This document shows, in pieces, positions 38,258-47,513 of a DNA stretch of 64,000 nucleotides; the first letter of the stretch is position 1, and every line of letters starts with the position of its first letter. The notes below the pieces were generated by a model. That model worked only from the letters and a program-made list of their open reading frames with translations. It had not been told where the DNA came from and made no database searches. Location of the stretch: NCBI GenBank assembly GCA_000717735.1, contig JOBE01000028.1:1-64000 (forward strand), written 5' to 3'. The translations under genes were made by a program, and so were the position numbers. Origin of the DNA: Streptomyces griseoluteus. Lineage in GTDB: Bacteria > Actinomycetota > Actinomycetes > Streptomycetales > Streptomycetaceae.

Positions 38258-38381
38258 CGCGACGTCGGGGCGGGCGTGACGCCCGGACGACATCTGACGT
38301 ACAACCCTCCGGCCTGACCGGGAGTCGAACGGAACGGCGCTCGCACCATCGGGCCTCGTTTCGATTCCCGTGGGGGGAACC

Positions 38382-40697
38382 TTGAACTCCGTACGTCGCA
38401 CGACCCGTCACCGTGTCTTCGCCGCGATCACCACCGTCCTCGCCGTCACGCTCGGCGCGGGGGCCCTGGCCGTCCCGGCCGCCGCCACCGCCACCGCCGC
38501 ACCCGCGGCCGCCGCACCCGCCGTGACGGCGGAGGCGGCGGCCGCGGGCGAGACGGTCCTGCCGTTCCCGAAGGACGCGAGCCTCCTGGCGGCCGGCAGC
38601 ACCGGCTTCCTGAGCGGTTCGTGGCAGAACGGGAGGGTGTGGACCCGGTACGCGGACGGGTCGACGACCACGTTCGGCACCGGGGTGGTCGACTCCACCG
38701 GATCGGACGTGGTCGTCACCGGGGACGGGCAGTACATGCACGGCTCCAAGGTCGTGAAACTCCACGACATGGCCGCCGGCACGTCCGTCGCGATCGACCT
38801 CGCCGCGCTGGGGGCCACCTATGTGAAGGCCGTGTCCCGGGACTCGGTCCTGGCCAAGGTGACGCGCGCGGACCACACCGAGGAGCTTCGTCTCGTCACC
38901 CGCACCGGCGCCGCCGTCAAGCAGAAGACGATCACCGGTCTCCCCGCCAGGGCCTGGAGCATCGACGCCACTCCCGCGCGTGACGGCTCCGTCCTCGTCG
39001 CCTACTACACGAGGAGCGGAGAGGACGGTCCGGCCGGAGGCCGCTTCTCCATGGTGGACCTCGCCACCGCCTCCGTGGTCTCCGCCCACGAGACCGCCCC
39101 GCCGTACACGTACATGAACAACGAGTTCAGTGCGTTCTCCGCCACGCACCTGGCCTGGTCGGAGTGGGAGAACAACTCCGTGCAGAGAATCGTCACCGCG
39201 GACCGTGCCACCGGCGCGGAGTCCCGGATCGACCTCGGCTACGGAGAGGCGCTCACGGCCGGTCTGTTGGGCTCGTGGGTGATGTACGCGACCCCGACGC
39301 ACCTCGAAGGAAACGGGCTCGGCAGCAGCCCGAGCAACGTCCCGTTCATGGCGAAGTCCCTGACCTCGGACGAGTCGGTCAAGCTGCTCGACTACACCCA
39401 GCGGGTCCAGCCCGGCCCCGACGGCACGCTGCTCGCGCGCGGCGGCAGCGTCGAGAAGGGCGAGGGCGTGTACCGGATCTCGCTCGGCGCCGACGGCAAG
39501 CCGATCGCCGAACTGGTCGCCTCCACCGGTGAACCGACCCAGCTCGTCCACCTCGGCTCGCTGACCCCGCAGACGCTCGACCTGGACGACCCCGGCTCCC
39601 ACCTGAAGTGGAAGCTGTCCCGGATCAACGCCGACATCGACCTCACCGTCACGAACCTCCGCTCCGGCAAGTCCTTCTCGAAGAAGGCGTCGCTCTACAC
39701 CGAGTCCGCCGGCAGCCCGTACCTCTGCGGGGACAACACCGTCTGCATCTCCTGGGAGGAGATCGCCGCCGAATCCGAGATGGGCAAGGACGCCCACGTC
39801 GGCGCTTACGAATGGAAGTTCAAGGCCACCCCGCAGAACGGCGTCGGCCCGGCCGTCGAGGTCTCCGGAAGCTTCACGGCCGTCAAGACGTCCGCCCCGC
39901 ACGACATCAAGGACAACGGCACCCCGGACCTGCTGGCACGGGACGCCCAGGGCGTGCTGTGGTGGACGGACACCGCGTACGACGCCGGCAGGAAGAGCCT
40001 CGTCGCCCGCGACGTGCGCGGCCGGGTCGGCGGCGGCTGGCGGGTCTACGACCGGATCGAGGCCGTCGGCGACATCGTCAGCCGTGGCTCCGCCGACTTC
40101 GTCGCCCGGGACCGGGACGGCGTGCTCTGGCTGTACACCGGGGCGGGCTTCGGATACGACAGGATCCTCGCGCCCCGTACGCGGATCGGCGGCGGCTGGA
40201 ACACGTACACCCGGTTCACCGGCGGCAGCGACCTCACAGGCGACGGCCGCCCCGACCTCGTCGCCACCGACAAGGCCGGTGCCCTGTGGCTCTACAAAAG
40301 CACCGGCAGCCCCACCGCTCCCTTCGCCGCACGGAAGAAGACCGGCCACGGCTGGGGGATCTACAACCAGATCACCGCCACCGGCGACATCGGCGGCGGC
40401 CCCGCCGGAGACCTCGTCGCCCGCGACAAGGCCGGGAAGCTGTGGCTGTACCTCGGCAAGGGCGACGGCACCTTCGCCGCGCGGACGCCGATCGGCGCCG
40501 GCTGGGGCCCGTACACCGACATCGTCGGCATCGGCGACGGCAACAAGGACGGCAAGCCCGACCTGTACGCCCGCGGCGCGGGGAACACCTCGTACTTCTA
40601 CGCCGGTACGGGCAGCTGGAAGTACCCCTTCGCGGCGCGTACGGCCAGCCCGGTGCTCGGCGACGACGAGAGCACCGCCTACAACCAGGTCTTCTGA
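38382..40697 (+). CDS. Secreted FG-GAP-like repeat protein, large paralogue 1
   Basis: A 771-residue secreted protein. Signal peptide about 1-45. Residues about 50-500 form a beta-rich, propeller-like domain ('FLSGSWQNGRVWTRYADG', 'SATHLAWSEWENN', 'GGSVEKGEGVYRI'). Residues about 510-771 are FG-GAP/VCBS-type repeats of 45-50 residues with the pattern DLVARD-x-x-G-x-LWLY...G-x-GW-x-x-Y...GD-x-x-GDG-x-PDL. Family members bind calcium or carbohydrate, or mediate adhesion, but no function is proven for this group. The start is taken as TTG 38382, behind GGGGGGA, by analogy with its paralogues; an in-frame GTG at 38370 is the alternative. It ends in the group's typical YN-x-x-F. Confidence 0.8.
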   Translation: MNSVRRTTRHRVFAAITTVLAVTLGAGALAVPAAATATAAPAAAAPAVTAEAAAAGETVLPFPKDASLLAAGSTGFLSGSWQNGRVWTRYADGSTTTFGTGVVDSTGSDVVVTGDGQYMHGSKVVKLHDMAAGTSVAIDLAALGATYVKAVSRDSVLAKVTRADHTEELRLVTRTGAAVKQKTITGLPARAWSIDATPARDGSVLVAYYTRSGEDGPAGGRFSMVDLATASVVSAHETAPPYTYMNNEFSAFSATHLAWSEWENNSVQRIVTADRATGAESRIDLGYGEALTAGLLGSWVMYATPTHLEGNGLGSSPSNVPFMAKSLTSDESVKLLDYTQRVQPGPDGTLLARGGSVEKGEGVYRISLGADGKPIAELVASTGEPTQLVHLGSLTPQTLDLDDPGSHLKWKLSRINADIDLTVTNLRSGKSFSKKASLYTESAGSPYLCGDNTVCISWEEIAAESEMGKDAHVGAYEWKFKATPQNGVGPAVEVSGSFTAVKTSAPHDIKDNGTPDLLARDAQGVLWWTDTAYDAGRKSLVARDVRGRVGGGWRVYDRIEAVGDIVSRGSADFVARDRDGVLWLYTGAGFGYDRILAPRTRIGGGWNTYTRFTGGSDLTGDGRPDLVATDKAGALWLYKSTGSPTAPFAARKKTGHGWGIYNQITATGDIGGGPAGDLVARDKAGKLWLYLGKGDGTFAARTPIGAGWGPYTDIVGIGDGNKDGKPDLYARGAGNTSYFYAGTGSWKYPFAARTASPVLGDDESTAYNQVF

Positions 40698-40886
40698 CCG
40701 GCCCCACGGACCAGTCCCCCAAACCTCCCCCGCAGGTCCACGGCGCCTGAGCACACCCGGGTGTGCGCCGTGAGCTCTGCCGGTTCCCGCCTGTACTCCG
40801 GAACGGGCAGCGCCACGGCCCCGTTCGCCCCGGCCGTCCACACGTCCGTGAACTCGGACGCCTCCGCCCCCTCCGGAAGGGAACAC

Positions 40887-41264
40887 ATGAACCAGACCCA
40901 GACCCAGACACGTACGTCCGGCCGCCGTCTGGCCGCCGCGCTCCTCACCCTCTCCACGGTCAACACGGCGGGCCTCACGGCGGGCGACCTCCTCACCCGG
41001 GACACCTCCGGCGTGCTGTGGCTCCACCTCGGCAAGGGCGACGGCACGTTCGCGCCCCGCGTCAGGGTCGGCGGCGGCTGGGGCGTGTTCTCGCAGCTCG
41101 TCGGCGCGGGAGACCTGAACAACGACGGCCGCGCCGACCTCATCGGCTACGGCTCGGGCGGCACGTGGGCGTACCTCGGTACGGGGAACACGACCGCGCC
41201 GTTCACCCGGGTCGCGACCGACCTGTGCGCGGGCGAGGGGACGAAGTTCAACTCCGTCTCGTGA
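40887..41264 (+). CDS. Miniature secreted FG-GAP protein (truncated paralogue)
   Basis: A 125-residue protein. A Gln/Thr-rich leader with a weakly hydrophobic segment leads straight into about two FG-GAP repeats ('GDLLTRDTSGVLWLHLGKGDGTF', 'VGGGWGVFSQLVGAGDLNNDG'). GGAAGGG precedes the ATG. The DNA just upstream (about 40785-40860) encodes, in the same frame, a tail typical of these proteins ('RLYSGTGSATAPFAP'). A paralogue-like tail (TSTYN, then stop) follows in another frame at about 41293-41324. The gene is therefore probably a deletion product of a larger family member. Whether the short protein is made is uncertain. Confidence 0.6.
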   Translation: MNQTQTQTRTSGRRLAAALLTLSTVNTAGLTAGDLLTRDTSGVLWLHLGKGDGTFAPRVRVGGGWGVFSQLVGAGDLNNDGRADLIGYGSGGTWAYLGTGNTTAPFTRVATDLCAGEGTKFNSVS

Positions 41265-41330
41265 AGCGAAGGTTGAGCCGCCGATTTACTTCACGTCGAC
41301 GTACAACCTTTCGAACTCCTCGTGAGTCCA

Positions 41331-41362
41331 TGCGGGCGTGGCGATCTCTCGCCACGCCCGCA
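41331..41362. terminator. 13-bp perfect hairpin between FG-GAP genes
   Basis: TGCGGGCGTGGCG (41331-41343) pairs perfectly with CGCCACGCCCGCA (41350-41362) around a 6-nt loop. It ends 22 bp before the next TTG start and probably terminates the upstream mini-gene. Confidence 0.7.
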
Positions 41363-41384
41363 CCTCTTGAGAGAGAGCCCTGCT

Positions 41385-43619
41385 TTGGCCCACGCACGTA
41401 TGCCCCGCCGACGACTCGCCCTCGCCGTCACCGCCGCCCTGGCCGTCACGGTGGGCACCCTGACGGCCGTCCCGGCCGTGGCGGTGACCGGGGCCGTCAC
41501 GGCCGCGGAGCAGACGCAGCGGGAGGCGATAGCCCTCCCGCCCGGCTCCGTGCTCATCGGCAACGGCCCGTCCGGGTTCCTGACCCGCCGGACCGAGGGC
41601 ACCCAGTACGTCTACTCCTGGACGCGGTACGCGGACGGCGTCACGACCACGCTGCCGGCCACCGCGCCCACCGGCAGGTACGCGGGGACCCTCGGGAGCG
41701 ACCACGTCGTGAAGTCGGAAGGCGCGGTCCACACGCTGTACGACATGGCCACCGGCGCCGACCCGGTCGTGATCGACACCAGTTCGCTCGGCACGTCCGC
41801 CCAGTTCGTCAGGCTGGCCGGCACCACCCTCGTCATGCGCGTCACCCGACCCGACGGCCGCGCCGACGTCCATCTCGTCACCAAGCCGGCGGACGTCCTG
41901 GTGGACCGCGTGGTGACCGGGCTCCCCGCCGACGCCTCGGTCCGCCGCTACGAGATGAGCACGCCCGACACCCTCGCCCTCCTGTACACCGGCACCGTGG
42001 ACGGGGTGACGGGATCCCGCGTGGCCCTCGTGAACGTCGCCACCGCGGCGATCGTCGAGGACCGCGCCGCCACAGGCGCCGGTCTGAGCGGCGACGTGAG
42101 TGTCTCCGCCACGCACTTGGCGTGGGCCGAGAAGTCCTCGTCCGACAGCTCCGCGACCCTCGCCGTGGCCCGCCGCGGCCAACCCGCGGTCGAGCGGATC
42201 CCCCTCGGAACCGGCGCGATGCTGACCGAGCTGATGGGCGACTGGGTCACGTACGGCGTGCCCGGTGGGACCACGGCCTACGCGCCCAACCCCCTCCACG
42301 CGCTGACGGCCCGCTCACTGACGACCGGACAGACGGTCAAGCTCCTCGACACCGTCGATCTCATCCGCCCCGAGGCCGATGGCGGCCTCCTCGTCCAGGG
42401 CGGCTCCATCGAACACGGCCAGGGCCTCTACCGCATCGCCCCCGGCGCTGACGGCACCCCCGCCGCCACCCTCGTGGCGAGCAGCGGCCTGCCCATCGTG
42501 CTCCAGCTGACGGGCGAGACGGTCCCCGCGACCTTCGACTTCCGTACGAGCAGCGGCAACGCCTACCTGACGTGGCAGTTCGCCGCGCAGACCGGCGCGA
42601 AGGTGACCGTCGAGGCGACACACACCGCCACCGGCAAGCGGTGGACCCAGTCCTCCATGGTGGACAGGTCGGGGCGCGGCCTCGCCTACTGGTCGGGCCA
42701 GTTCAGCGATCTCACCGCCGCGTACAACGGCGCGTACACCTGGAAGATGACGGCGACGCCCACCAACGGCATCGGCGCCCCGGTGGAGAGGACCGGCACG
42801 CTCACGGTCGACAGCGGACAGGCCCCGCACGGCTTCTCGGACACCGGCTCCCCCGACCTGATCGTCCGCGAGGGCGGCTTCCTGTCCGTCTACGACGGCC
42901 GCCAGGCCCTCCAGCACGGCGCCCAGACCGAGCTGAAGGAGACGAACATCGGGGCGGGCTGGGACGCGTACGACCAGATCGTCACGCCCGGGAACGTCGC
43001 CGGCGCCCGGTTCGCCGACCTCGTCGCCCGCGACAAGACCGGTGCGCTGTGGCTCCACACGGGCACCGGCAAGACGGCCTTCTCCCAGCGGACGAAGATC
43101 GGCGGAGGCTGGCAGATCTACAACAAGATCACCGCCGGCGGCGACCTCGACGGCGACGCCCGCCCCGACCTCGTCGCCACCGACACGGCCGGCGACCTGT
43201 GGCTCTACAAGGGCACCGGCTCCGCCACCGCGCCCTTCGCGCCGCGCGTCAAGATCGGCTACGGCTGGGGCATCTACAACAAGATCGTCGCCACGGGCGA
43301 CATCGGCGGCGGCACGGCCGGCGACCTCGTCGCCCGTGACACCGCGGGCGACCTCTGGCTCTACCTCGGCAACGGCGACGGCACCTTCGCCGCCCGCACC
43401 CGGATCGGCGGCGGCTGGAACACCTACGACGAGATCATCGCCATCGGCGACGCCGACCGCGACGGCCGCCCGGACCTCCTCGCGAACGGCCCGGACGGCA
43501 GGAACGACGAACTCGCCCTGTACTCGGGCACGGGCGACTGGAAGGTGCCTTTCGGCGCCCGGACCTGGCTCCACGCCCCGGCGGAGATCAGCTCGGCGTA
43601 CAACGCCACCCTGTTCTGA
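41385..43619 (+). CDS. Secreted FG-GAP-like repeat protein, large paralogue 2
   Basis: A 744-residue protein with the same architecture as the gene at 38382. There is a short Arg-rich N region and signal peptide ('LAHARMPRRRLALAVTAALA'), a propeller-like domain to about residue 480 containing 'WTRYADGVTTTLPA' and 'GGSIEHGQGLYRIAPG', and then FG-GAP repeats ('DLVARDKTGALWLH', 'GDIGGGTAGDLVARD'). It ends SSAYNATLF. TTG at 41385 is chosen because its surroundings match the TTG start of the gene at 43666 nearly base for base; an ATG five codons later is the alternative. GAGAGAG is a weak ribosome site. Only 46 bp separate it from the next paralogue, so the two may be cotranscribed. Confidence 0.82.
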   Translation: MAHARMPRRRLALAVTAALAVTVGTLTAVPAVAVTGAVTAAEQTQREAIALPPGSVLIGNGPSGFLTRRTEGTQYVYSWTRYADGVTTTLPATAPTGRYAGTLGSDHVVKSEGAVHTLYDMATGADPVVIDTSSLGTSAQFVRLAGTTLVMRVTRPDGRADVHLVTKPADVLVDRVVTGLPADASVRRYEMSTPDTLALLYTGTVDGVTGSRVALVNVATAAIVEDRAATGAGLSGDVSVSATHLAWAEKSSSDSSATLAVARRGQPAVERIPLGTGAMLTELMGDWVTYGVPGGTTAYAPNPLHALTARSLTTGQTVKLLDTVDLIRPEADGGLLVQGGSIEHGQGLYRIAPGADGTPAATLVASSGLPIVLQLTGETVPATFDFRTSSGNAYLTWQFAAQTGAKVTVEATHTATGKRWTQSSMVDRSGRGLAYWSGQFSDLTAAYNGAYTWKMTATPTNGIGAPVERTGTLTVDSGQAPHGFSDTGSPDLIVREGGFLSVYDGRQALQHGAQTELKETNIGAGWDAYDQIVTPGNVAGARFADLVARDKTGALWLHTGTGKTAFSQRTKIGGGWQIYNKITAGGDLDGDARPDLVATDTAGDLWLYKGTGSATAPFAPRVKIGYGWGIYNKIVATGDIGGGTAGDLVARDTAGDLWLYLGNGDGTFAARTRIGGGWNTYDEIIAIGDADRDGRPDLLANGPDGRNDELALYSGTGDWKVPFGARTWLHAPAEISSAYNATLF

Positions 43620-43665
43620 TCCCTGCCCTTCCCCAACGATGACCCTCCCGAGAAAGAGCGCGACC

Positions 43666-45909
43666 TTGACCTACGCACGTACGCCCCGACGGCGGCTCGC
43701 CGCAGCGATCACCGTCGCGCTCGCCGTCACGGCCGGACCCCTCATGGCGGGCCCGGCCGTGGCGACACCGGGGGCGATATCTGCCGCCGCGCAGGCGACC
43801 GCGACCCAGCAGGACGTCATCCCGTTCCGGGACGGCGCGACCGTCGCCGGTGCGGGCAGGACGGGCTTCCTCAGCCGCCACACCGTCGACGGCAAGGCCC
43901 TGTACGAGTGGACGCGGTACGCGGACGGCGTCACCACCGCGCTGCCGCCCGGCACCGTCGCGCCGATGGGAGGGAGCGACATCGTCACGCAGGTCGACGG
44001 TTCGGTCCACACCCTCCACGACATGGCGACGGGCGCGAAGCCCGTGGTGATCGACCTCGGTCTCCTCGGGGACGGGTACGGCTTGGGGCGAGGCCTCGGG
44101 CCGTCCACCCTCTTCACCACGAAGACCACCGCGGCCGGAGGCAAAGAGGCCCACATCGTCAGCATCGTCGACGGCACTCTCCTCGACGACAAGGTGACCG
44201 GACTGCCCGAGAACGCCGTGATCCGTCGCGTCTTCCTGGGCTATTCCGGCACCGTCGTCGTCCGCTACGACGACGCCCCCGGCTCGACCCCCGGCACGCG
44301 CATCGCCGTGATCGACGTCGAGAAGCGCCAGGTCGTCGAGGACTACGAGGCGAAGGAGGGCGGAAACCACGACGGCGACGTCGCTCTGTCCCCGACCCAC
44401 ATCGCCTGGATCGAGCGGCACACCTACGACACGGCGGACGTGGTCGTGGTCCGGCGGGACACCCGCGAGACCAAGCGCGTACCCCTGGGCAAGGCGGACA
44501 CTCTCTCCGTCGAACTGGCCGGCGACTGGCTGCTGTACGGGCAGGCGGGCGGTTACAACGCTTCCCAGCACAAGCCCCTGCACGCCCTGACCGCCCAGTC
44601 CCTGACGACCGGCGAGACGGTCAAGCTCCTGGACCACTTCACCAGCTCCGCCCCGGGCCCCGACGGCACGCAGCTCGTGCGGGGCGGAACCGTGGCCGAA
44701 GGCGAGGGCGTGTACCGGATCGCCCCCGCCATCGACGGCGGCCGGCCGGCCGTCACCCTCGTGGCGTCGACCGGCCGGCCCACCACGCTGGAACTGCTCC
44801 GTCACGACGTCCCCGAGACGCTCGACCTCGACCGCGCGGCTCTCCCGCTCGGGCTGAACTGGACGCTCAGCAGGAGCAGCACGAACGTGCGCGTCGAGCT
44901 GGTCCACATCGCGACGCAGAAGACGTGGAAGCCGAATATCTCCCACTTCGCCGGGGGCGTCGTCGGCTTCAAGTGGGACGGCGTGTACGCCCAGAACTGG
45001 ACCACCATCCGCCCGTACTCCGACGCCGTCCCCGCCCCCAACGGCGACTACATCTGGCGCCTCACAGCGGAGCCGCGCGACGGCATCGGGCCCGTCGTGG
45101 AGAAGTCCGGCGCCTTCAAGGTCGTCCGCAAGACCGTCGCGCACGACTTCAACGACAACGGCACCCCGGACCTCCTCATACGGGAGCCCTCCGGCCACCT
45201 GTCCCTCTACAACACGAGCACGCCCCTCGGGTCATGGCCCGTCAACCCGGCCGAGCCGCTCGGCACCGGCTGGGACATCTACGACGCGCTCCTCTCCCCC
45301 GGCGACGTGGCCGGCGCCGCCCACTCCGACATCGTCGCCCGCGACACGAGCGGCGTCCTCTGGCTCCATCAGGGCACCGGCCGGGCCCTCGCCCCCCGGG
45401 TGAGGGTCGGCGGCGGCTGGCAGATCTACAACGAGATCACCGGCGGCAGCGACCTGACGGGCGACGGCCGCGCCGACCTCGTCGCCACCGACAAGGCCGG
45501 GGACCTCTGGCTCTACAAGGGCACCGGGAACGCCTCCGCCCCCTTCGCACCGCGCGTCAAGACCGGCCATGGCTGGGGCATCTACAACAAGATCACCGCC
45601 ACTGGCGACATCGGCGGCGGCACGGCCGGCGACCTCGTCGCCCGCGATACCGCCGGCGTCCTCTGGCTCTACCTCGGCACCGGCAACGGCACCTTCGCCC
45701 AGCGCACCAAGATCGGCGGCGGCTGGAACACCTACAGCGACATCGTCGGCTTCGGCGACGCGGACCGCGACGGCGGCCCCGACCTGCTGGGCGTCACCGC
45801 CGCGCACGGCACCCCGTACTTCTACAAGGGCACCGGCGACTGGCGGGCCCCCTTCGCCCCCCACACCGAGGCCTACGGCTACGCCTACCTGGGCGGCACC
45901 GCGTTCTGA
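43666..45909 (+). CDS. Secreted FG-GAP-like repeat protein, large paralogue 3
   Basis: A 747-residue protein, third full-length member of the tandem block. It has a twin-Arg-like N region ('LTYARTPRRRLAAAITVALA'), a propeller-like domain ('EWTRYADGVTTALPPG', 'ALSPTHIAWIERH', 'GGTVAEGEGVYRIAP') and five or so FG-GAP repeats ending 'GTPYFYKGTGDWRAPFAPH'. It is closest to the gene at 41385. TTG at 43666 matches the paralogue start; ATG at 43639 is in frame but has no ribosome site. The last 25 bp overlap the convergent ATPase gene. Confidence 0.82.
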   Translation: MTYARTPRRRLAAAITVALAVTAGPLMAGPAVATPGAISAAAQATATQQDVIPFRDGATVAGAGRTGFLSRHTVDGKALYEWTRYADGVTTALPPGTVAPMGGSDIVTQVDGSVHTLHDMATGAKPVVIDLGLLGDGYGLGRGLGPSTLFTTKTTAAGGKEAHIVSIVDGTLLDDKVTGLPENAVIRRVFLGYSGTVVVRYDDAPGSTPGTRIAVIDVEKRQVVEDYEAKEGGNHDGDVALSPTHIAWIERHTYDTADVVVVRRDTRETKRVPLGKADTLSVELAGDWLLYGQAGGYNASQHKPLHALTAQSLTTGETVKLLDHFTSSAPGPDGTQLVRGGTVAEGEGVYRIAPAIDGGRPAVTLVASTGRPTTLELLRHDVPETLDLDRAALPLGLNWTLSRSSTNVRVELVHIATQKTWKPNISHFAGGVVGFKWDGVYAQNWTTIRPYSDAVPAPNGDYIWRLTAEPRDGIGPVVEKSGAFKVVRKTVAHDFNDNGTPDLLIREPSGHLSLYNTSTPLGSWPVNPAEPLGTGWDIYDALLSPGDVAGAAHSDIVARDTSGVLWLHQGTGRALAPRVRVGGGWQIYNEITGGSDLTGDGRADLVATDKAGDLWLYKGTGNASAPFAPRVKTGHGWGIYNKITATGDIGGGTAGDLVARDTAGVLWLYLGTGNGTFAQRTKIGGGWNTYSDIVGFGDADRDGGPDLLGVTAAHGTPYFYKGTGDWRAPFAPHTEAYGYAYLGGTAF

Positions 45910-46316
45910 CACGTCAGCGGGACGGTCGCCCAGACCGTCTTGCCGACGACGCACCGGTCCTTCACGCCCCACGCCGTCGCGAGGGCGGCCACGAGCAGCA
46001 GCCCGTAGCCGCCCTCGTCCGGTTCCCGGACCGGTGACGGTCTCCGTTCCCCGCGCGCGTCGGACAGCTCGATGCGTACGTGGTCGTCGCCGCGCTCCAT
46101 CCGCACCTCGAAGTCCCTCCCCGGCACCCGGCCGTGGAGAGCGGCGTTGCCGGCGAGCTCGGCGACGACCAGTTCGGCCGCCTCGGCGGCGGAGCCGGTC
46201 ACGCCCCAGTCGTGGAGCTGCTGCACGGCGAGTAGCCGGGCCAGACGTGCGCCCCGGCGCGTGGCCGAGAGCCGGAGCGTGAACTCACTGGTGGGGGTGG
46301 TGGTTTCGGATTTCAT
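45885..46316 (-). CDS. RsbW-like ATP-binding regulatory protein (HATPase_c_2)
   Basis: A 143-residue GHKL-fold protein related to anti-sigma kinase RsbW/SpoIIAB. The N box is in 'AELVVAELAGNAALHG' (E-x-x-x-N), and the G1 region is 'DEGGYGLLLVAALATAWG'. In Streptomyces such small ATPases sit beside an XRE-DUF5753 regulator and a DUF397 protein, as here. These trios act in development and secondary metabolism, probably by sequestering partners; the exact target is unknown. It is divergent from the XRE gene, with 91 bp between the starts. Confidence 0.85.
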   Translation of the reverse strand: MKSETTTPTSEFTLRLSATRRGARLARLLAVQQLHDWGVTGSAAEAAELVVAELAGNAALHGRVPGRDFEVRMERGDDHVRIELSDARGERRPSPVREPDEGGYGLLLVAALATAWGVKDRCVVGKTVWATVPLTCQNAVPPR

Positions 46317-46407
46317 GCCCCAGAGCCTGCTGGGTGCGCCCTACCCTGAACAGCAGCGACGCGACGACGCTGAGTCACTGTACGGGTGCGCCAAGAGGGC
46401 GGTACGG

Positions 46408-47271
46408 ATGTCGGGGAACGTGGTGGAGAGGCCGGAACGGCCCTCCGAGGTGGACGGTACGGCGCACCTGTTTCGTGCGCTCGGGAAAATCATCAAGGTG
46501 CTGCGCAAGAACGCGGGTCTGAGCCAGGCGGAGCTGGCGGAGATCACGCATTGCGGCGAGGACCTGATCTCGGCGATGGAGCGGGGTGTACGGACACCCC
46601 AGCCGGACTTTCTGATCCGGGCGGACCCCGTGCTGAACGCGGGGGGTGTGCTGATCGCGGCGGTGGACGACGTCCGGGAGGCGCTGGCGAAGGTACGGGT
46701 GAGGCATCCGGACTGGTTCCGGAGCTTCGCGGGGGCGGAAGCGGAGGCGGTGGCCTTGCACTATTACGAAGTGCAGGCGGTGCCGGGCTTGCTGCAGACG
46801 GAGGCGTATGCCCGAGCCGTGATGCGCCACCGGCGGCCCGTCTGGGACGAGCAGACGATCGAGAAGTGGGTGGCCGACCGGCTGGCCCGTCAGTCGGTTT
46901 TCGACAAGTGGCCGCCGACGACGATCAGTTTCGTCCTGGAAGAGGCCATCCTGCGCCGCCCCACCGGCGGGCGGAGCGTCCATCGTGAACAGCTCCGTCG
47001 CATCATGGAGATCGCCAGTCGACGGACGGTCCACCTCCAGGTAATGCCGCTCAGTTGGGAGGAACACCCCTCGCTCGACGGTGCGTTCACGCTCCTCACC
47101 CCCAAGGGGCGACGGGAGGTCGCGTACACCGAGATCTACGGGCATCCTCGGCTGATCACCGACCCGGAAGAAGTACGCACGTACACCGAGCGCTATGGGA
47201 TCATCCGGGCGCAGGCACTCACGCCCCAAGAGTCCCTGGAGTTGATCGAGAAGATGCTGGGAGAGCTATGA
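46408..47271 (+). CDS. XRE-family helix-turn-helix regulator with DUF5753 domain
   Basis: A 287-residue DNA-binding protein. The HTH lies at about residues 28-85 ('LGKIIKVLRKNAGLSQAELAEIT', 'DLISAMERGVRTP'). The DUF5753 sensor-like domain follows to the end ('HYYEVQAVPGLLQTEAYARAVM', 'VADRLARQSVFDKWPPTTISFVLEEAIL', 'LQVMPL'). Such regulators pair with DUF397 proteins. ATG at 46408 follows AAGAGGGCGG. The frame remains open to 46072 over the divergent gene, but that part is its antisense. The stop overlaps the DUF397 start as ATGA. Confidence 0.9.
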   Translation: MSGNVVERPERPSEVDGTAHLFRALGKIIKVLRKNAGLSQAELAEITHCGEDLISAMERGVRTPQPDFLIRADPVLNAGGVLIAAVDDVREALAKVRVRHPDWFRSFAGAEAEAVALHYYEVQAVPGLLQTEAYARAVMRHRRPVWDEQTIEKWVADRLARQSVFDKWPPTTISFVLEEAILRRPTGGRSVHREQLRRIMEIASRRTVHLQVMPLSWEEHPSLDGAFTLLTPKGRREVAYTEIYGHPRLITDPEEVRTYTERYGIIRAQALTPQESLELIEKMLGEL

Positions 47272-47513
47272 GCACCGTGGAACTGGCCTGGTTCAAGAGC
47301 AGCTACAGCAGCGGTGAGGGCGGCAACTGCATCGAAGTCGCCTATGACTGGCGGAAGTCCAGCTACAGCGGCGGCGAAGGCGGCGAGTGCGTCGAGGTCG
47401 CCGCCCACCCCACCGCCATCCACGTCCGCGATTCCAAGAACCCCCACGGCCCCCAGCTCGCCGTCGCCCCGGCGGCCTGGGCCGCGTTCGTGGACGTAGC
47501 GTCGGGCGCGTGA
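47268..47513 (+). CDS. DUF397 protein with duplicated N-terminal motif
   Basis: An 81-residue small protein. DUF397 proteins normally start with one W-x-K-S-S-Y-S-x-G-x-x-G-x-C-V-E-V block and then 'VRDSKNPHGPQL'. This one has two blocks: 'WFKSSYSSGEGGNCIEVAY' and 'WRKSSYSGGEGGECVEVAA', so the motif was tandemly duplicated. Partner of the upstream XRE regulator by family precedent (ATGA overlap). The stop overlaps the HAD hydrolase start as GTGA. Confidence 0.9.
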   Translation: MSTVELAWFKSSYSSGEGGNCIEVAYDWRKSSYSGGEGGECVEVAAHPTAIHVRDSKNPHGPQLAVAPAAWAAFVDVASGA

